A stretch of DNA of 64,000 bases, taken from NCBI GenBank assembly GCA_900491605.1, contig UESW01003881.1:901772-965771 (forward strand), given 5' to 3'. Under the pieces are notes generated by a model. It searched no databases and had not been told where the DNA came from. It saw only the letters and a program-made list of their open reading frames with translations. The DNA comes from Calamus simplicifolius (Eukaryota; Streptophyta; Magnoliopsida; Arecales; Arecaceae). A program made the position numbers and the translations under genes. Shown here piece by piece: positions 10,640-21,593 of this stretch; the first letter of the stretch is position 1; each line of letters opens with the position of its first letter.

Positions 10640-11944
10640 CTGGTATTTCAATGGTTTTCTTTCCGTTACACCACTCGATTGGCAATGTGAAATGCTTGAT
10701 TGGATCTTTAAAGGCCTTGGAAGTTTGACCTCTAACATTCCCAGGCCATCACCTATCCTCCAGTAATCCATGGGCCCATAGAAGTAATATTGGAGAATCA
10801 TCTTCAGATTAGAACATAAATTACATAATAGAAAAATCTCAGGCCTCCAGCTCGATTTCATTTTTCCTAGACAGCCAAGGTGAGAAATCCTAAACCCAAC
10901 CTTAGTCCCAGCATTCTTTTTACGAGAGCAAGCTTCCAATTAGGGCGTGCTTGCTTCAAGTCCTTCGTAGAAAATTTAACCATTATATTGATCCCCGTTA
11001 GAAAAAGTCCCAATTTTTCGCCATATTAAGCCATTATAGTTAACGGAGCAGGAACCCATTTAAATAAAAAAATAAAATTATTTATTAAATTTATAATTTA
11101 TTAAAAATTTAAAAAATAAAATTTTTTAGGATAAGATAGATCAATCGCTAACAACCAATCGTTGATATTGATACATCTAACATATTAGCTTTAACACAGT
11201 AACAAACCAAATAACAAATGATCTATCAAATTCTAATTGTATTTCAAATGTATATATATTTTTTTTTTTTTAATTTTTAATTTTTAATATATTATATATA
11301 TATATTATTTAAAATTTAAATATATTATATAAAGCTAACGGAGATGAGGATGAGTAAACGAGAATCGGGCAAAGAATACTATCCCCAAACTATTTTTCTA
11401 TTTAGCCGTTAACGAAAATCTTCGTTATCCGTTAAGCCGTTTAAACCAGGTATTTCTTGATCTCCTAAAAACGGTATAGGCCGGATAAACGAGAAAACAA
11501 AGAAAATAGCCATCCCTATACAACAACCAAATTGATCACAATATCTAATCAAGATCCCGCAAAGACTAAAATATGAGCATTCCAACATGAAAATAGGGAG
11601 CAAACCGTATCAAGATATTGAAGCGTGGTAACATAAAATTATATATAGTATTGCATAAGAAAAAAATGAGTGATTGGAAACAGCCATGGCGCCAACTCGA
11701 TCGCTAAGTTAATCACGGTCAAGAGCAAAGTAAACACCACATTCCACAAACTGAGAAATATTTTGATTTTTGAGCACGAGAGAACTTTTCGCTGCCAGAA
11801 TGAAGAGTGAAGAGCTCTACCAGTTCATGACATGGCAGCTAGGAATGTCACATAGAAAGAGCATTAAGGTTCAAATACACTATATATCTTGCTGCAAATT
11901 TACATACATATATATATCGTAAAGATCGAGTTCATTCATTCCCT
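10640..11944. other. AT-rich spacer between CACTA relic and CP2-A
   Basis: No gene supported. A 101-codon minus-strand frame (10634-10939) is shared with copy B but shortened there; it has a WRIGDG motif that may be LINE debris. Positions 11050-11340 are very AT-rich with short TA runs. Positions 11640-11944 are probably the 3' UTR and flank of CP2. Confidence 0.5.
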
Positions 11945-12992
11945 TCAAGCAGTGGGGTAAGACGGTTGCATGGCGATGCCGCAAAGCCCCTCCTTGGCCT
12001 CGATGTCTCTTTCCATCCTGATGTACCCATTCTCGCCCCACATCGTGCCCCAGGAGTTCTTGACGAGCCAGTACTTGGTCCCGTCACTGGTGCCATATCC
12101 CACTGCAGCGACTCCATGGTCCAAATCCGTCCCACAGGAACCTGTAAACACTCCGCCTGAATAGAATTGGAAACCAAAACCACTGGCTTCGATGGCGACA
12201 GACACCGGCTGGTTGGCCACTGCCTTAAGAAGTGCGGCCTCGTTGTTGACGGGTACATCTACGTAGCCCTTGATCTTCGCTGCATGGGAAGCAAATTTCT
12301 CCTTGTCGCACGTGCCATCGGTGGCTTTGTATGGGTAATTGGCTTCAGTCGTGATGCCTCCGTTCTTGATGATAAATTTAAAAACATCGTCCATCTCGCC
12401 TCCGCTGCATCCTTGGTCTTCACCGCCGACGTCGCAGTCCACGAGCTCTTGCTCCGATAAGGAAATCAGTTTACCAGTGCTTAGTTTGGTGATTCCTTCC
12501 ACTGCGGCCACCGCAGAGAACGCCCAGCAGGAACCTATATTGGATGCATTGAATCACATGTCAGGTATGCCCTTAAACCAAATGAAAGAATTGGCAGTAA
12601 CTTTTATGTTTGGCAGGGTTTGTTTGGGCCCCAAAAATGTACAAACCGAACAAAATCCGGGTTGTGTCATGCTATAGGTTTAGGCAGTATATATAGAGTA
12701 GCACACTGTTCATCAGTTTAATGGTGGATTGAGACCATTTACTTACCACATTGGCCTTGATCCTTGATGGGAGTAACTGCACCCTTGGTCCTCCAGTCCA
12801 TGCTGACAGGCACAGCGGTTACGTTCTCATACTTGAAGCTCTTCACTGGCTTCCCGAGCTTGCTTGCAATGGCCTGAATCCAGTGTACGTGGCCTTAAAC
12901 TCCTCAGTGGCAATGTCTGCAAACTTGTTGATGCCTAGCTTGTACTTGTGCTTCCCAGCATTGAATGATTCGATCAGTTCGAAATTGGTTCT

Positions 12993-14997
12993 TGATGACG
13001 CTCGATCACCCTTCCTGGACGTCGGGAACGGAGGCTCTTCTTCTTCACCGGGTTGCCTGCAAAGAAGTCTCAAGACCGGAGAGGGTTCTCCGGTGAGACC
13101 CTCCGACGCCCAAGTTAGTGACAGAGGTCACAGTAGAGAAGGAGCTCGAGAGAGCTCTTGAGGAGGGAGAGGTCTCCGAATAATCAGATAGTTCCTCTGA
13201 GAGTTAGGGCATCGAGTGCGTAAAATGTCCGTTACCTGGTTTTCGACGTAATTTACCCTTTTATAGGGGTTGACGCTGGCACCATCACATGGGTTTTCGT
13301 GAAGTCAGAAGGTCTGCTGAGCCGTTGCGTGAATCTAGGCTGGTTGGTGGGTTATGTCCCATCAGCAGCTGGGCTGTTGGGCGGCACACGTCTGACGTTG
13401 TCGGGTGACGCGCGTCAGAGAGGTAGTTTTTTGAACCGCTGGGGCTGATCTGGCGGGAACCGGTGGGTCCCGTCTTGTCAGGGCCGAGCTGGGTCGACCT
13501 GAGATGGCCGGAGCCCGTCCAGCCGGCAAGGCAGTGCCGGGGCGGGGCCGAATCGGCGGACTTGGAGACGACGGGCCCGAGTCGGGCCGACCGGGGATGG
13601 CCTGGGCCGACTCGGCGGGACCGGAGACGCCGGGGCCAAGTCGGGCCGGCCGGGAATGGCCTTGGCAGACTCGGCGGGACGGGGGATGCCGGGGCCAAGT
13701 CGGGACGGCCAGGGATGGCCTTGGCCGACTCGGTGGGACCGGAGAAGCTGGGGCCGAGTCGGGTCGGCCGGGAACGGCCTTGGCCGACTCGGTGGGACTG
13801 GAGATGACGGGGCCGAGTCGGGCCGGCCGGGGATGGCCTGGGCCGATTCGGCAGGACCGGAGACGTCGGGGCCGAGTCTGGCCGGCCGGGAACGGCCTTG
13901 GCCGATTCGGCAGGACGAGGGATGCCGGGGCCGAGTCGGGCCGGCCAGGGATGGCCTTGGCCGACTCGCAGGACCGGAGAAGCCGGGGCCGAGTCGGGCT
14001 AGCCGGGAACGGCCTTGGCCGACTCGGCGGGACGAGGGACGCCGGGGCTGAGTCGGGCCGGCCAGGGATGGCCTTGGCCGACTCGGTGGGACCGAGACGA
14101 CGGGGCCGAGTCGGGCCGGCCGGGGATGGTCTGGGCCGACTCGGCGGGACAGGAGACGCCAGGGCCTAGTCGGGCCGGCCGGGAACGGCCTTGGCCGATT
14201 TGGCGAGACCGGAGACGCGGAGGAAGTGTAGGGGCCGACTTGCTTGGAGAAGTAGGGGCCGCCTGGGCGGTGCCGGGGCCGGCTAGCTTAGAAGTAGGGG
14301 CTGCCTGGGTGGTGCCGGGGCCGGCTAGCTTGGACACGCCGTGGCCGGCTGGGAATGTGTCGGGGCCGGCTAGCTTGGAGAGGCCGGGGCCGGCTGGGAA
14401 TGTGTCGGGGCCGGCTAGCTTGGAGAGGTCAGGCCGTCTAGGAACCGGGACCGCCTAGCTTGGGGAGGCCAGTCTTGGCAGGTGTCGGTCTTGGACGTGC
14501 CGGCCTTGGAGGCCGGTGCTGAAGGCCGACGCTGGCGGCCGGCGTTGGCGGCCGACGCTGGCGGCTGACGCTGGAGTCTGTCGGCCTTCGGCCAGCGCTG
14601 GAGGCTGGCGCTGGAGGCTGACGCTGGAGGCCGATGCTGGAGGCTGTCGGCCTTTGGCCAGCGCTGGAGGTCGACGCTGGCGGCCGGCACTGGAGGATGT
14701 CGGCCTTTGGCCAGCGTCGGAGGCTGGCGCTGGAAGCCGATGCTGGAGGCCAACGCTGGCGGCTCGCGCTGGAGGCTGTCGGCCTTAGGCCAGCACCGGA
14801 GGCTGGCGCTGGCGGTTGGCGCTGGAGGCTGTCGGCCTTTGGCCAGCGTTGGACGCTGGCGGTGGGGGCCGACGCTGGAGGCCGACGCTGGCGGCCGACA
14901 CTGGCGCTGGAATCTGGACGGCCCCGACCTGGAGTCTGGACGGCCCTCGGGGCCATCCAAAAAATTTTATTTTTCATGGGGTCAACTGGCCCCATCA
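12993..14997 (-). repeat. 3' LTR of Tat-2, with two GC-rich internal arrays
   Basis: 2005 bp, bounded by TGATGACG and CCCCATCA on the plus strand. Positions about 13540-14220 hold about twelve units of roughly 58 bp built on GCCGAGTCGGGCCGGCC and GGCCTTGGCCGACTCGG. Positions about 14500-14920 hold a second array of short GCTGGAGGCCGACGCTGGCG-like units. Long frames across both arrays in several phases are repeat artefacts. Confidence 0.9.
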
Positions 14998-15012
14998 GAT
15001 GCCCCCCACACT
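14998..15012 (-). promoter_or_regulatory. Polypurine tract of Tat-2
   Basis: On the minus strand GGAGTGTGGGGGGCATC directly precedes the 3' LTR. The same GGGGGGCATC tract abuts the LTR of the Tat element at 53816 (55354 onward), which supports both boundaries. Confidence 0.6.
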
Positions 15013-15241
15013 CCTTGAGCTTGTGTGCCCCGCATCGGCTAAGCGAAAGGAGTGTAGAACTTTACCTTGGCACTTTGCGCTGCCTTGGATGGACGTCCAC
15101 GTGCCTTCTTTGGCTAGCTGAGGGCGGCCAGTAATCCTTTCCCAACGCGGGGTCCAGGAGTGAACCCCGGAGGGTGACCTGAGAGCTAGGCGTCGTCAGG
15201 TTCCTTTTGCACCGCCTAAGGGGTGTGGAACCGCTGCGAGG

Positions 15242-16060
15242 GGCGACTCAGTCGGGTACGGAGCCTTTAGGGTCTTAACCGACTCGGGGTACCATCGTGC
15301 TGGTGCCGAGTAGTGTCCCGTGGGCCGCGATGCTAGTGAGCTTCTTTCAAACCAGCCTGGGGGTTTGTGTGCCGCCCAAGTGGCACTCAGTCGGGTACGG
15401 AGCCTTTAGGGACTTAACCAACTCGGGGGTACCACCGTGCCGAGGCTGAGTGGTGTCCCATAGGCCGCGATGCCAGTGAGCTCCTTTCGAACCAGCCTGG
15501 GGGTTTGTGTGCCGCCCAAGTGGCGACTCAGCCGGGTACGAAGGCTTTAGGGACTTAACCAACTCGGGGGCACGCCGTGCCGGGGCCGAGTGGTGTCCCG
15601 TGGGCCGCGATGCCAGTGAGCTCCTTTCGAACCAGCCTGGGGTTTGTGTGCCACCCAAGTGGCGACTCAGCCGAATATGGAGCCTTTAGGGACCTAACCA
15701 ACTCGAGGGCACTGCCGTGCCGGGGCCGAGTGGTGTCCCGTGGGCCGCGATGCCAGTGAGCTCCTTTTGAACCAGCTTGGGGGTTTATGTGCCGCCCAAG
15801 TGGTGACTCAGCCGGGTACGGAGCCTTTAGGGACTTAACCAACTCGGGGCACCGCCGTGTCGGGGCCGAGTGGTGTCCCGTGGGCCGCAATGCCAGTGAG
15901 CTCCTTTGAACCAGCCTGGGGGTTTGTGTGCTGCCCAAGTGGCGACTCAGTCGGGTACGGAGCCTTTAGGGACTTAACCAACTCGGGAGCACCGCCATGC
16001 CGGGGCCGAGTGGTGTCCCATGGGCCGCGATGCCAGTGAGCTCCTTTTGAGAGACTCGGC
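15242..16060 (-). repeat. 3'-UTR satellite-like array of Tat-2 (about 140 bp x 6)
   Basis: GGCGACTCAGTCGGGTACGG recurs near 15242, 15383, 15522, 15661, 15803 and 15941, a period of about 140 bp. Each unit contains a perfect dyad: ACTCGG and GGCAC, then GTGCC and CCGAGT. The unit is homologous to the 19-unit array in the element at 53816-64000. Confidence 0.88.
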
Positions 16061-16125
16061 GCAAGGGAGGACAAACTGTGTCACCAGAAAGGACCTTTTT
16101 TATTACCCATGCATCCGGGAGTACA

Positions 16126-17441
16126 TCATTGATAATATCGGCGGAGGTTGTCCGCATTCCAGGTACGTGGAATGGGCTTCCCGTCAAGCTCTTCTAGTTT
16201 GTATGCCCCCGGTGGAACACCTCGGCGATGCGGTAGGGACCTTCCCAGTTGGGGGACAGCTTGCCCCCCTCGGTAGGTTTTGATACCTCGGCCTTTCGTA
16301 GCACCAAGTCTCGCGGCGAAAAACCTTGGGACGAACTCGGGCATTGTAGTACTTAGCCGCTCGCTGACGAAAGGTCACCATGCGCAGTCTCGCTCTGTTA
16401 TGCACCTCGTCGATGATGTCTAGGTTGGCCCGAATCAGCGCGGGGTTGCCTTCCTCACTGAAGGACTCCACACGTGGACTGGGCAATCCGATCTCGACGG
16501 GGATGACGGCCTCGGATCCGAAGGAGAGGCTGAAAGGAGTTTCGCCCGTCGGCTCTGGGAGTTGTGTGGTAAGCCCATATTACACTGGGGAGCTCTTCTA
16601 CCCAGCGTCCTTTGGGGCCGTCTAGGCGAGTCCTGAGCCCTCTGAGGATGGTGCGGTTCATGACCTCAGCCTCCCCATTGGTCTGGGGGTGGCCGACGGA
16701 GGTGAATCGGTGGTGAATGCCTAGCTCCTCGCAGAAGGCTTTGAATGCCTCGTTGTTGAACTGGCGACCGTTGTCCGTGACGAGGGTGTGAGGCAAGCCA
16801 AAGCGGCATATGATCGACTTCCAGAAGAAAGTCTTAACTTTGCTCTCCGTGATTTTGGCCAACGCCTCGACCTCGACCCACTTGGTGAAGTAGTCGATGG
16901 CGACCAGCAAGAATCTCTGCTGTCCTGAAGCTGGGGGGAACGGTCCAAGGATGTCCATTCCCCACTGGGCGAAGGGCCACGGAGCCGAGAGTGGGCTCAG
17001 CGGGGTAGGCGGCTGACGTTGGATGTGCGCGTGGCGCTGGCAGCCGTCACACCTTTGAACTAGCTTGGCCGCGTCCTCCTTCATAGTGAGCCAGAAGTAC
17101 CCCTGACGGAGAGCCTTCTGGGCTAAGGATCTGCCCCCCAGATGATTCCCGCAAATGCCCTCGTGGATTTCTCTGAGGATGTAGTCGGCATCGGCGGGGC
17201 CTACGCACTTAAGCAACGGGTAGGAGAATGACCTTCTGTATAGGCGCCCGTCGAGAAGGATGAACTTGGAGGCCCTCCACTTGAGCAATCTGGCTTCGTT
17301 GCGGTCGTCAGGGAGGGTGCCGTCGGCGAGATAGCGGACATAGGCGTCCATCCACGTAGGTTCCGGGGTGAGCGGGAGGACTTCCTCCCCGCCCTCTGTA
17401 CTGGGCCTTTCTAGATATTCGATGTAGGCGTCCCTTGTCAA
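16126..17441 (-). pseudogene. Integrase of Tat-2
   Basis: A 328-codon frame (17441-16458) gives the HHCC zinc finger (His93, His100, Cys131, Cys134) and the DDE core: Asp163 in MDILGPF, Asp223 in VTDNGRQF, Glu259 in TNGEAEVMNRTI. A frameshift after AYHTTPRA throws the C-terminal domain into other frames (16486-16126: FSEEGNPALIRANLDIIDE, YYNARVRPKVF). It integrates element cDNA in the virus-like particle/nucleus cycle. The catalytic residues are intact but the protein is broken. Confidence 0.85.
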
Positions 17442-18396
17442 GCCGTCGGCGGAGGTAGCCAGTCGAGAGGACGTCGGCCTTTGCGTTTTCGCTTCGGGGG
17501 ATGTAACTGATGCTGAAGTAAGGCAGTGAGGAGGTCAAGAGTTGAACCTTTTTCAGATATTGCGCCATAACGGGGTCGCGCGCCTCATACTCTCCGTTGA
17601 TTTGCCCGGAGACGAGTTGCGAGTCCGTGTAGGCTCTGAGGTGCTTTGCTCCAACCTCCTGGGCTAATCTTAACCCGGCCAGCAGGGCTTCGTACTCCGC
17701 TTGGTTGTTGGTGGCTTCAAAAAGAAATCTCAGGGCGCACTCGGTTCTTTCTCCTTCCGGCCCGGCAAGAATGAGGCCGGCGCCACTCCCTTGAGAATTC
17801 GATGCGCCGTCCACGTGGAGGATCCAGGTCTCTCCATCACCTCTCGGCTCGGGCCTGGGCTGCTCCCCAGGGACCTCCTTGAGATCTTCTTCCGCCCAAG
17901 TGCACTCGACCAGGAAGTCGGCCAGGACTTGGGACTTCAAGGCCGGTCGTGCTTGGAAAGAGATGTCGAATTCCCCCAGCTTGATGGCCCATTTGGCGAG
18001 TCGACCCGAAGTATCCGGACGGGCCAGGATGGCTCGGAGAGGTTGGTCCGTGAGCACCACGATAGGATGGGCTTGGAAATACGGGCGAAGACGCCGGGCA
18101 GAAACTATCAAGGCGAAAATGACTTTCTCCGTTTTGGAATACCTGACCTCGGCGTCGTGCAGGACCTTGCTCACGTAGTAGATTGGCCTTTGGGTTCCGT
18201 CAGCGTCAAGGCGCACCAGGACTGAGCTGACGGCTTCTGAGGAGGCGGCTAAGTAAAGGAAAAGACTCTCCCCGTCTCTCGGCTTGGAGAGGAGCAGTGG
18301 GGAGGACAGGAACGCCTTTAAGCCGTCGAAAGCTTCCTGGCAGTCGTCCGTCCATGCAAAACCGTTCACCTTCCGCAGGGCCTTGAAGAAAGGCAA
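17308..18396 (-). pseudogene. RNase H and second (archaeal-type) RNase H of Tat-2
   Basis: A 362-codon frame. Residues about 35-150 are the gypsy RNase H attached to reverse transcriptase ([41 protein letters not shown]). Residues 190-310 are a separate RNase H with HVDGASNSQGSGAG, NNQAEYEALLAGL and AYTDSQLV, giving Asp196, Glu234 and Asp258 as likely metal ligands. A tandem second RNase H is diagnostic of the Tat lineage. A frameshift near ENAKADVLS breaks the link to integrase. Confidence 0.88.
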
Positions 18397-18439
18397 GCAC
18401 CTCTCGCCGATCTGGAGAGGAAACGACTCAGAGCCGCTA

Positions 18440-19300
18440 TCCTTCCGTTAGCCGTTGCACTTCCTTCTTGTTGGACGGCGGCCTCATGTCAAGTATGGCA
18501 CTGATCTTCTCTGGGTTCGCCTCGATTCCGCGCTGGGTCACCATAAAGCCCAGAAATTTACCTGCCGTGACCCCAAAAGCGCACTTCTTAGGGTTCAGCT
18601 TGACTTGGAAGCGACGGAGGTTGTTAAAAGTTTCTTCCAGGTCGAGATGTGGTCGGTGGCACGGGTGCTCTTCGTCAGCATGTCGTCCACATAGACTTCC
18701 ATGTTCCGGCCGAGCTGGTCCTGGAACACCTTGTTCATCAGCCGTTGATAGGTTGCTCCTGCATTCTTGAGGCCGAAAGGCATCACCTTGTAACAGTAAA
18801 TGCCTTTCTCTGTCACGAAGGAGGTGTGCTCCTCGTCGCCGGGGTCCATCCTTATCTGGTTGTATCCGGAGAAGGCGTCCATGAAGCTGAGAAGCTCGTG
18901 ACCAGAGGTGGAATCGACCAGCTGGTCAATTCTTGGCAAGGGAAAGCTGTCTTTTGGGCACGCCTTGTTGAGGTCGGTGAAGTCTATACAGATCCTCCAG
19001 CTTCCGTTTGCCTTGCGCACCATGACTACGTTGGCCAGCCAGCTTGGGTAGTGCGCCTCCGGATGTGGCCGGCGCTGATCAGCTTGTTGACTTCTTCATC
19101 AATTGCCCTTTGTCGGTCGGGGGCAAAGCTCCTCTTCTTTTGACGGATTGGACGGTGGCGCGGGTCGATGTTAAGCTTGTGGGTGATGACTTCGGAGGGA
19201 TGCCGGGCATGTCAGACGCTGACCAGGCGAATACGTCCGAGTTAGCCCGTAGGAAAGCTAAGAGGCGCTCCCGGTCTTCCAGGGGAAGGAGTCCGCCCAC
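18440..19300 (-). pseudogene. Reverse transcriptase of Tat-2
   Basis: The minus-strand frame 19023-18598 contains WRICIDFTDLNKACPKDSFP, the FMDAFSGYNQI block, FVTEKGIYCYKVMPFGLKNA and the catalytic YVDDM. The upstream part (19300-19079, with LLAFLRANSDVFAWSASDMPG) is in another frame, and the thumb/connection (18595-18440) is shifted again. Copies element RNA to cDNA. Catalytic motifs are present; the frame is disrupted at least twice. Confidence 0.88.
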
Positions 19301-19863
19301 ACGGACGGTCCTTGCTGGGTCATCGTTGAGGGGAAAGTCAGGAGGTGCTCGGCGGGCTCCCCTCCTTTGGCGGAATCTCTAGGGTCAGACGCCTCCAGGG
19401 CCGGGTCGGCCTCCAAAGGGCTTGACGCCGCATGATAGCAAGGTAAGACCGGGCTTATCTCCCCACGCATTTCTCCAACTCCTTCGCTGGTGGGGAACTG
19501 CACCAGTAGACGTCGGGTGGAGATAACCGCATCCAAAAGATTCAGGCCGGGATGCCCAAGAATGGCGTTGTATGCCAAAGGGACCCTCACGACTAGGAAT
19601 TTCATGATCACGGTGCTTTGGCATGGCGGGGTTCCGGCCGTCACAGGCAAGGATATTTCGCCCTCGACCCTCACAGAATCTCCAGTGAATCCGACTAGCG
19701 GGGTTGCCACGGGCTGAAGGGAGTCAACAGATAAACCCATCCGAACAAAGGCGTCGTAAGTAAGGATGTCAGCCGAGCTGCCACTATCAACTAATATCCT
19801 TTTTACAGGGTGTTTGGCGATCATCATAGCGATGACTACGCCTTCATTGTTTACATTTTCCAT
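19258..19863 (-). pseudogene. Aspartic protease domain of Tat-2
   Basis: The frame contains RILVDSGSSADILTYDAF, the retropepsin active site (Asp in DSGSS), then the flap-like FTGDSVRVEG and LAYNAILGHPGLNLL near the C-terminal part. It would process the Gag-Pol polyprotein. It lies between the gag zinc-knuckle-like region and reverse transcriptase, as expected. Confidence 0.85.
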
Positions 19864-19890
19864 TACAGCAGTCTCCCCCGGGGCATTACA

Positions 19891-21503
19891 TTATTTGGAG
19901 CTCCTCCCCCTCGGCCGCTTGGACGCAGAGGCTGACCCCCAGGACACCATCCCGACAGTCCGCTCCGTGGGAGTGTTGTCGACGGCGGCTTGAGCTGGTG
20001 GAGGCCCCATGATGGCCGGCACGGCTGTGGCATCTTCTGGATGTACTTGCGAGGTAGCCCCGTGGATGAGCTCCTCGATGGCCTGTTTCAAGCTGTAGCA
20101 GCTGTCGGTGTCGTGGCCGTAGTCCCGGTGGAATCGACAGTAGCGGCTTCTGTCGCGGGGTACACCCTTCTTCATGGGGGGAGGACGTTGAAGGTAGGGC
20201 TCGCCCTCGATCTCCATCAGGATGTGGGATCGAGGGGCAAGGAGGGGAGTGAGCTTACCCTCGTCGGGGACAGGGCTTCGGCGCCTGTTGTCGGACCGGC
20301 GAGGTGGGTCGGATCGGCGATGTCGAGGAGGTCCGCTCGGCTCAGGGCGAGCGGATTTGTGGCTGGAGCCCTTCGAAGACTCCCGGCGAGTGAGGTCGGC
20401 TTCATCTGCCCGGATGTACTTCTGGGCCGGAGGAGGAGGTCGGAGTAAGAGCTCGGGGGCTTCTTGTCCAAGGAGAAGGTGAAGCGGACGGAAGGAGTCC
20501 CCGCTTCAGCGCCAGGGTGGCCACCGCATCATCGAGATGGTAGACCTCGAGGGCGGCGGTTTTGAATCGGGACACGAAGTCCCGCAGTGACTCTCCTTCC
20601 TTCTGGCGGACGGAGAAGAGGCTGTCTGCCACCCTGGGATCCGGCGGCAGGCATCAAAGTGGGCCAGGAATGCCCTCTCCAGCTCCCAGAAGGAGTCTAT
20701 GCTGTGGGGGGACAGGCGTGAATGCCACGCACGGGGGCCTTCCGCAAGGTGCAGGGAAGGCCTTGTAGAGAAGGGCGTCTGAGGCGCCCTAGACTTGCAT
20801 CATGGCCTTGTAGCTCTCGAGGTGGTCAAGAGGGTCGGTCGTACCGCCGTACGGGTCCACCTGGGGGAAGCAGAACCTGGAGGGAACCGGTTCCTCCAGT
20901 ATGCGGGGGTGTAAGGAGGACGAGTGTCAAACTCTTCCTCCGGCTGGTGGTTTATCTTCCTGGCGAGCTCGTCGAGGCGCCGGTTGTACTCCTCCAGGCG
21001 TTCCTCGCCTGGCGGTTGATCGTCGGAGCCCTCCAGGATGGCTCGGAGGAAGAAGAAGAAGAGGAAGCAGAAGATGGAGACGGAAGTCGGGACTTCCGCC
21101 TGGGTTCCTCGTGATGATGTGGCTTGGGAGGAAGCTCGCTGGGGCATGGCCAGGAGACCGTGGCCGCTTGGAGGGCTCGCGGGGAGGCTTCCTGGGGGAA
21201 GCTTGATGTCGGCCGGTCCCCCGGCGGGGGGAGCCTCCCCTCGCCGACTGCTGGCTGGCGGGGGAGCAGTCTGGTGCTGGGTGGCCACGGACTGCTGCTG
21301 CTGGAGTCCGTGGACCATGGCAGTGAGATTCTGAACTTGCTGGGAGAGGGTTGCCAGCCGCTCCGCCGTTTGGAGGGCGGCGTCCGGCGGCGGGTCGGCA
21401 ACCAGAGGGCTAGTAGCAGGGGATTGGCCTCCTGCTGTCCAGGTGATGGGGGGAGCCCCGCCGGGCAGCTGACGGAGGCATCCTGGGCCCGTGTCACCAC
21501 CAT
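19891..21503 (-). pseudogene. gag of Tat-2
   Basis: The N-terminal region (21503-20950) is glutamine/proline-rich with a short coiled coil (LSQQVQNLTAMVHGLQQQQ). The central region near 20870-20500 is the retrotransposon Gag capsid domain (LDHLESYKAMMQV and, in the 20632 frame, EGESLRDFVSRFKTAALEV). The C-terminal region (20217-19891) has YCRFHRDYGHDTDSCYSLK, the histidine/cysteine motif usual at the end of Tat gag. Frame changes occur between all three parts. Confidence 0.75.
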
Positions 21504-21572
21504 GGCTTCTAGGAGAAGAGAGGGGATGGAAGACGTAGCTCAGGGAGATGTTCGCTACTTTTTCTTTGCACC

Positions 21573-21590
21573 CCCCCCTTCCTGGCGCCA
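21573..21590 (-). promoter_or_regulatory. Primer binding site of Tat-2
   Basis: TGGCGCCAGGAAGGGGGG on the minus strand, three bases after the 5' LTR. A TGGCGCC-type primer site is usual for Tat/Athila-group elements rather than the tRNA-Met site of many other plant gypsy elements. Confidence 0.7.
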
Positions 21591-21593
21591 ATC

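Noticed and set aside
10634..10939. 101-codon minus-strand frame with WRIGDG motif
   Set aside because: Reminiscent of LINE debris, but too short and too diverged to assign; the copy B version is shorter. Kept only as a remark in the spacer entry.
13285..14995. Long overlapping open frames (100-220 codons) on both strands
   Set aside because: They cross GC-rich tandem arrays of the Tat-2 LTR, where stops are rare in every phase. The same happens at 22036-23712 and 54424-55345. No domain, and the frames follow the repeat period.
15347..16074. Repetitive frames with GTQTPG-like or HWHRGPWDTT-like periods
   Set aside because: Translations of the 140-bp 3'-UTR array of Tat-2; the same occurs at 59167-60011 in Tat-3.
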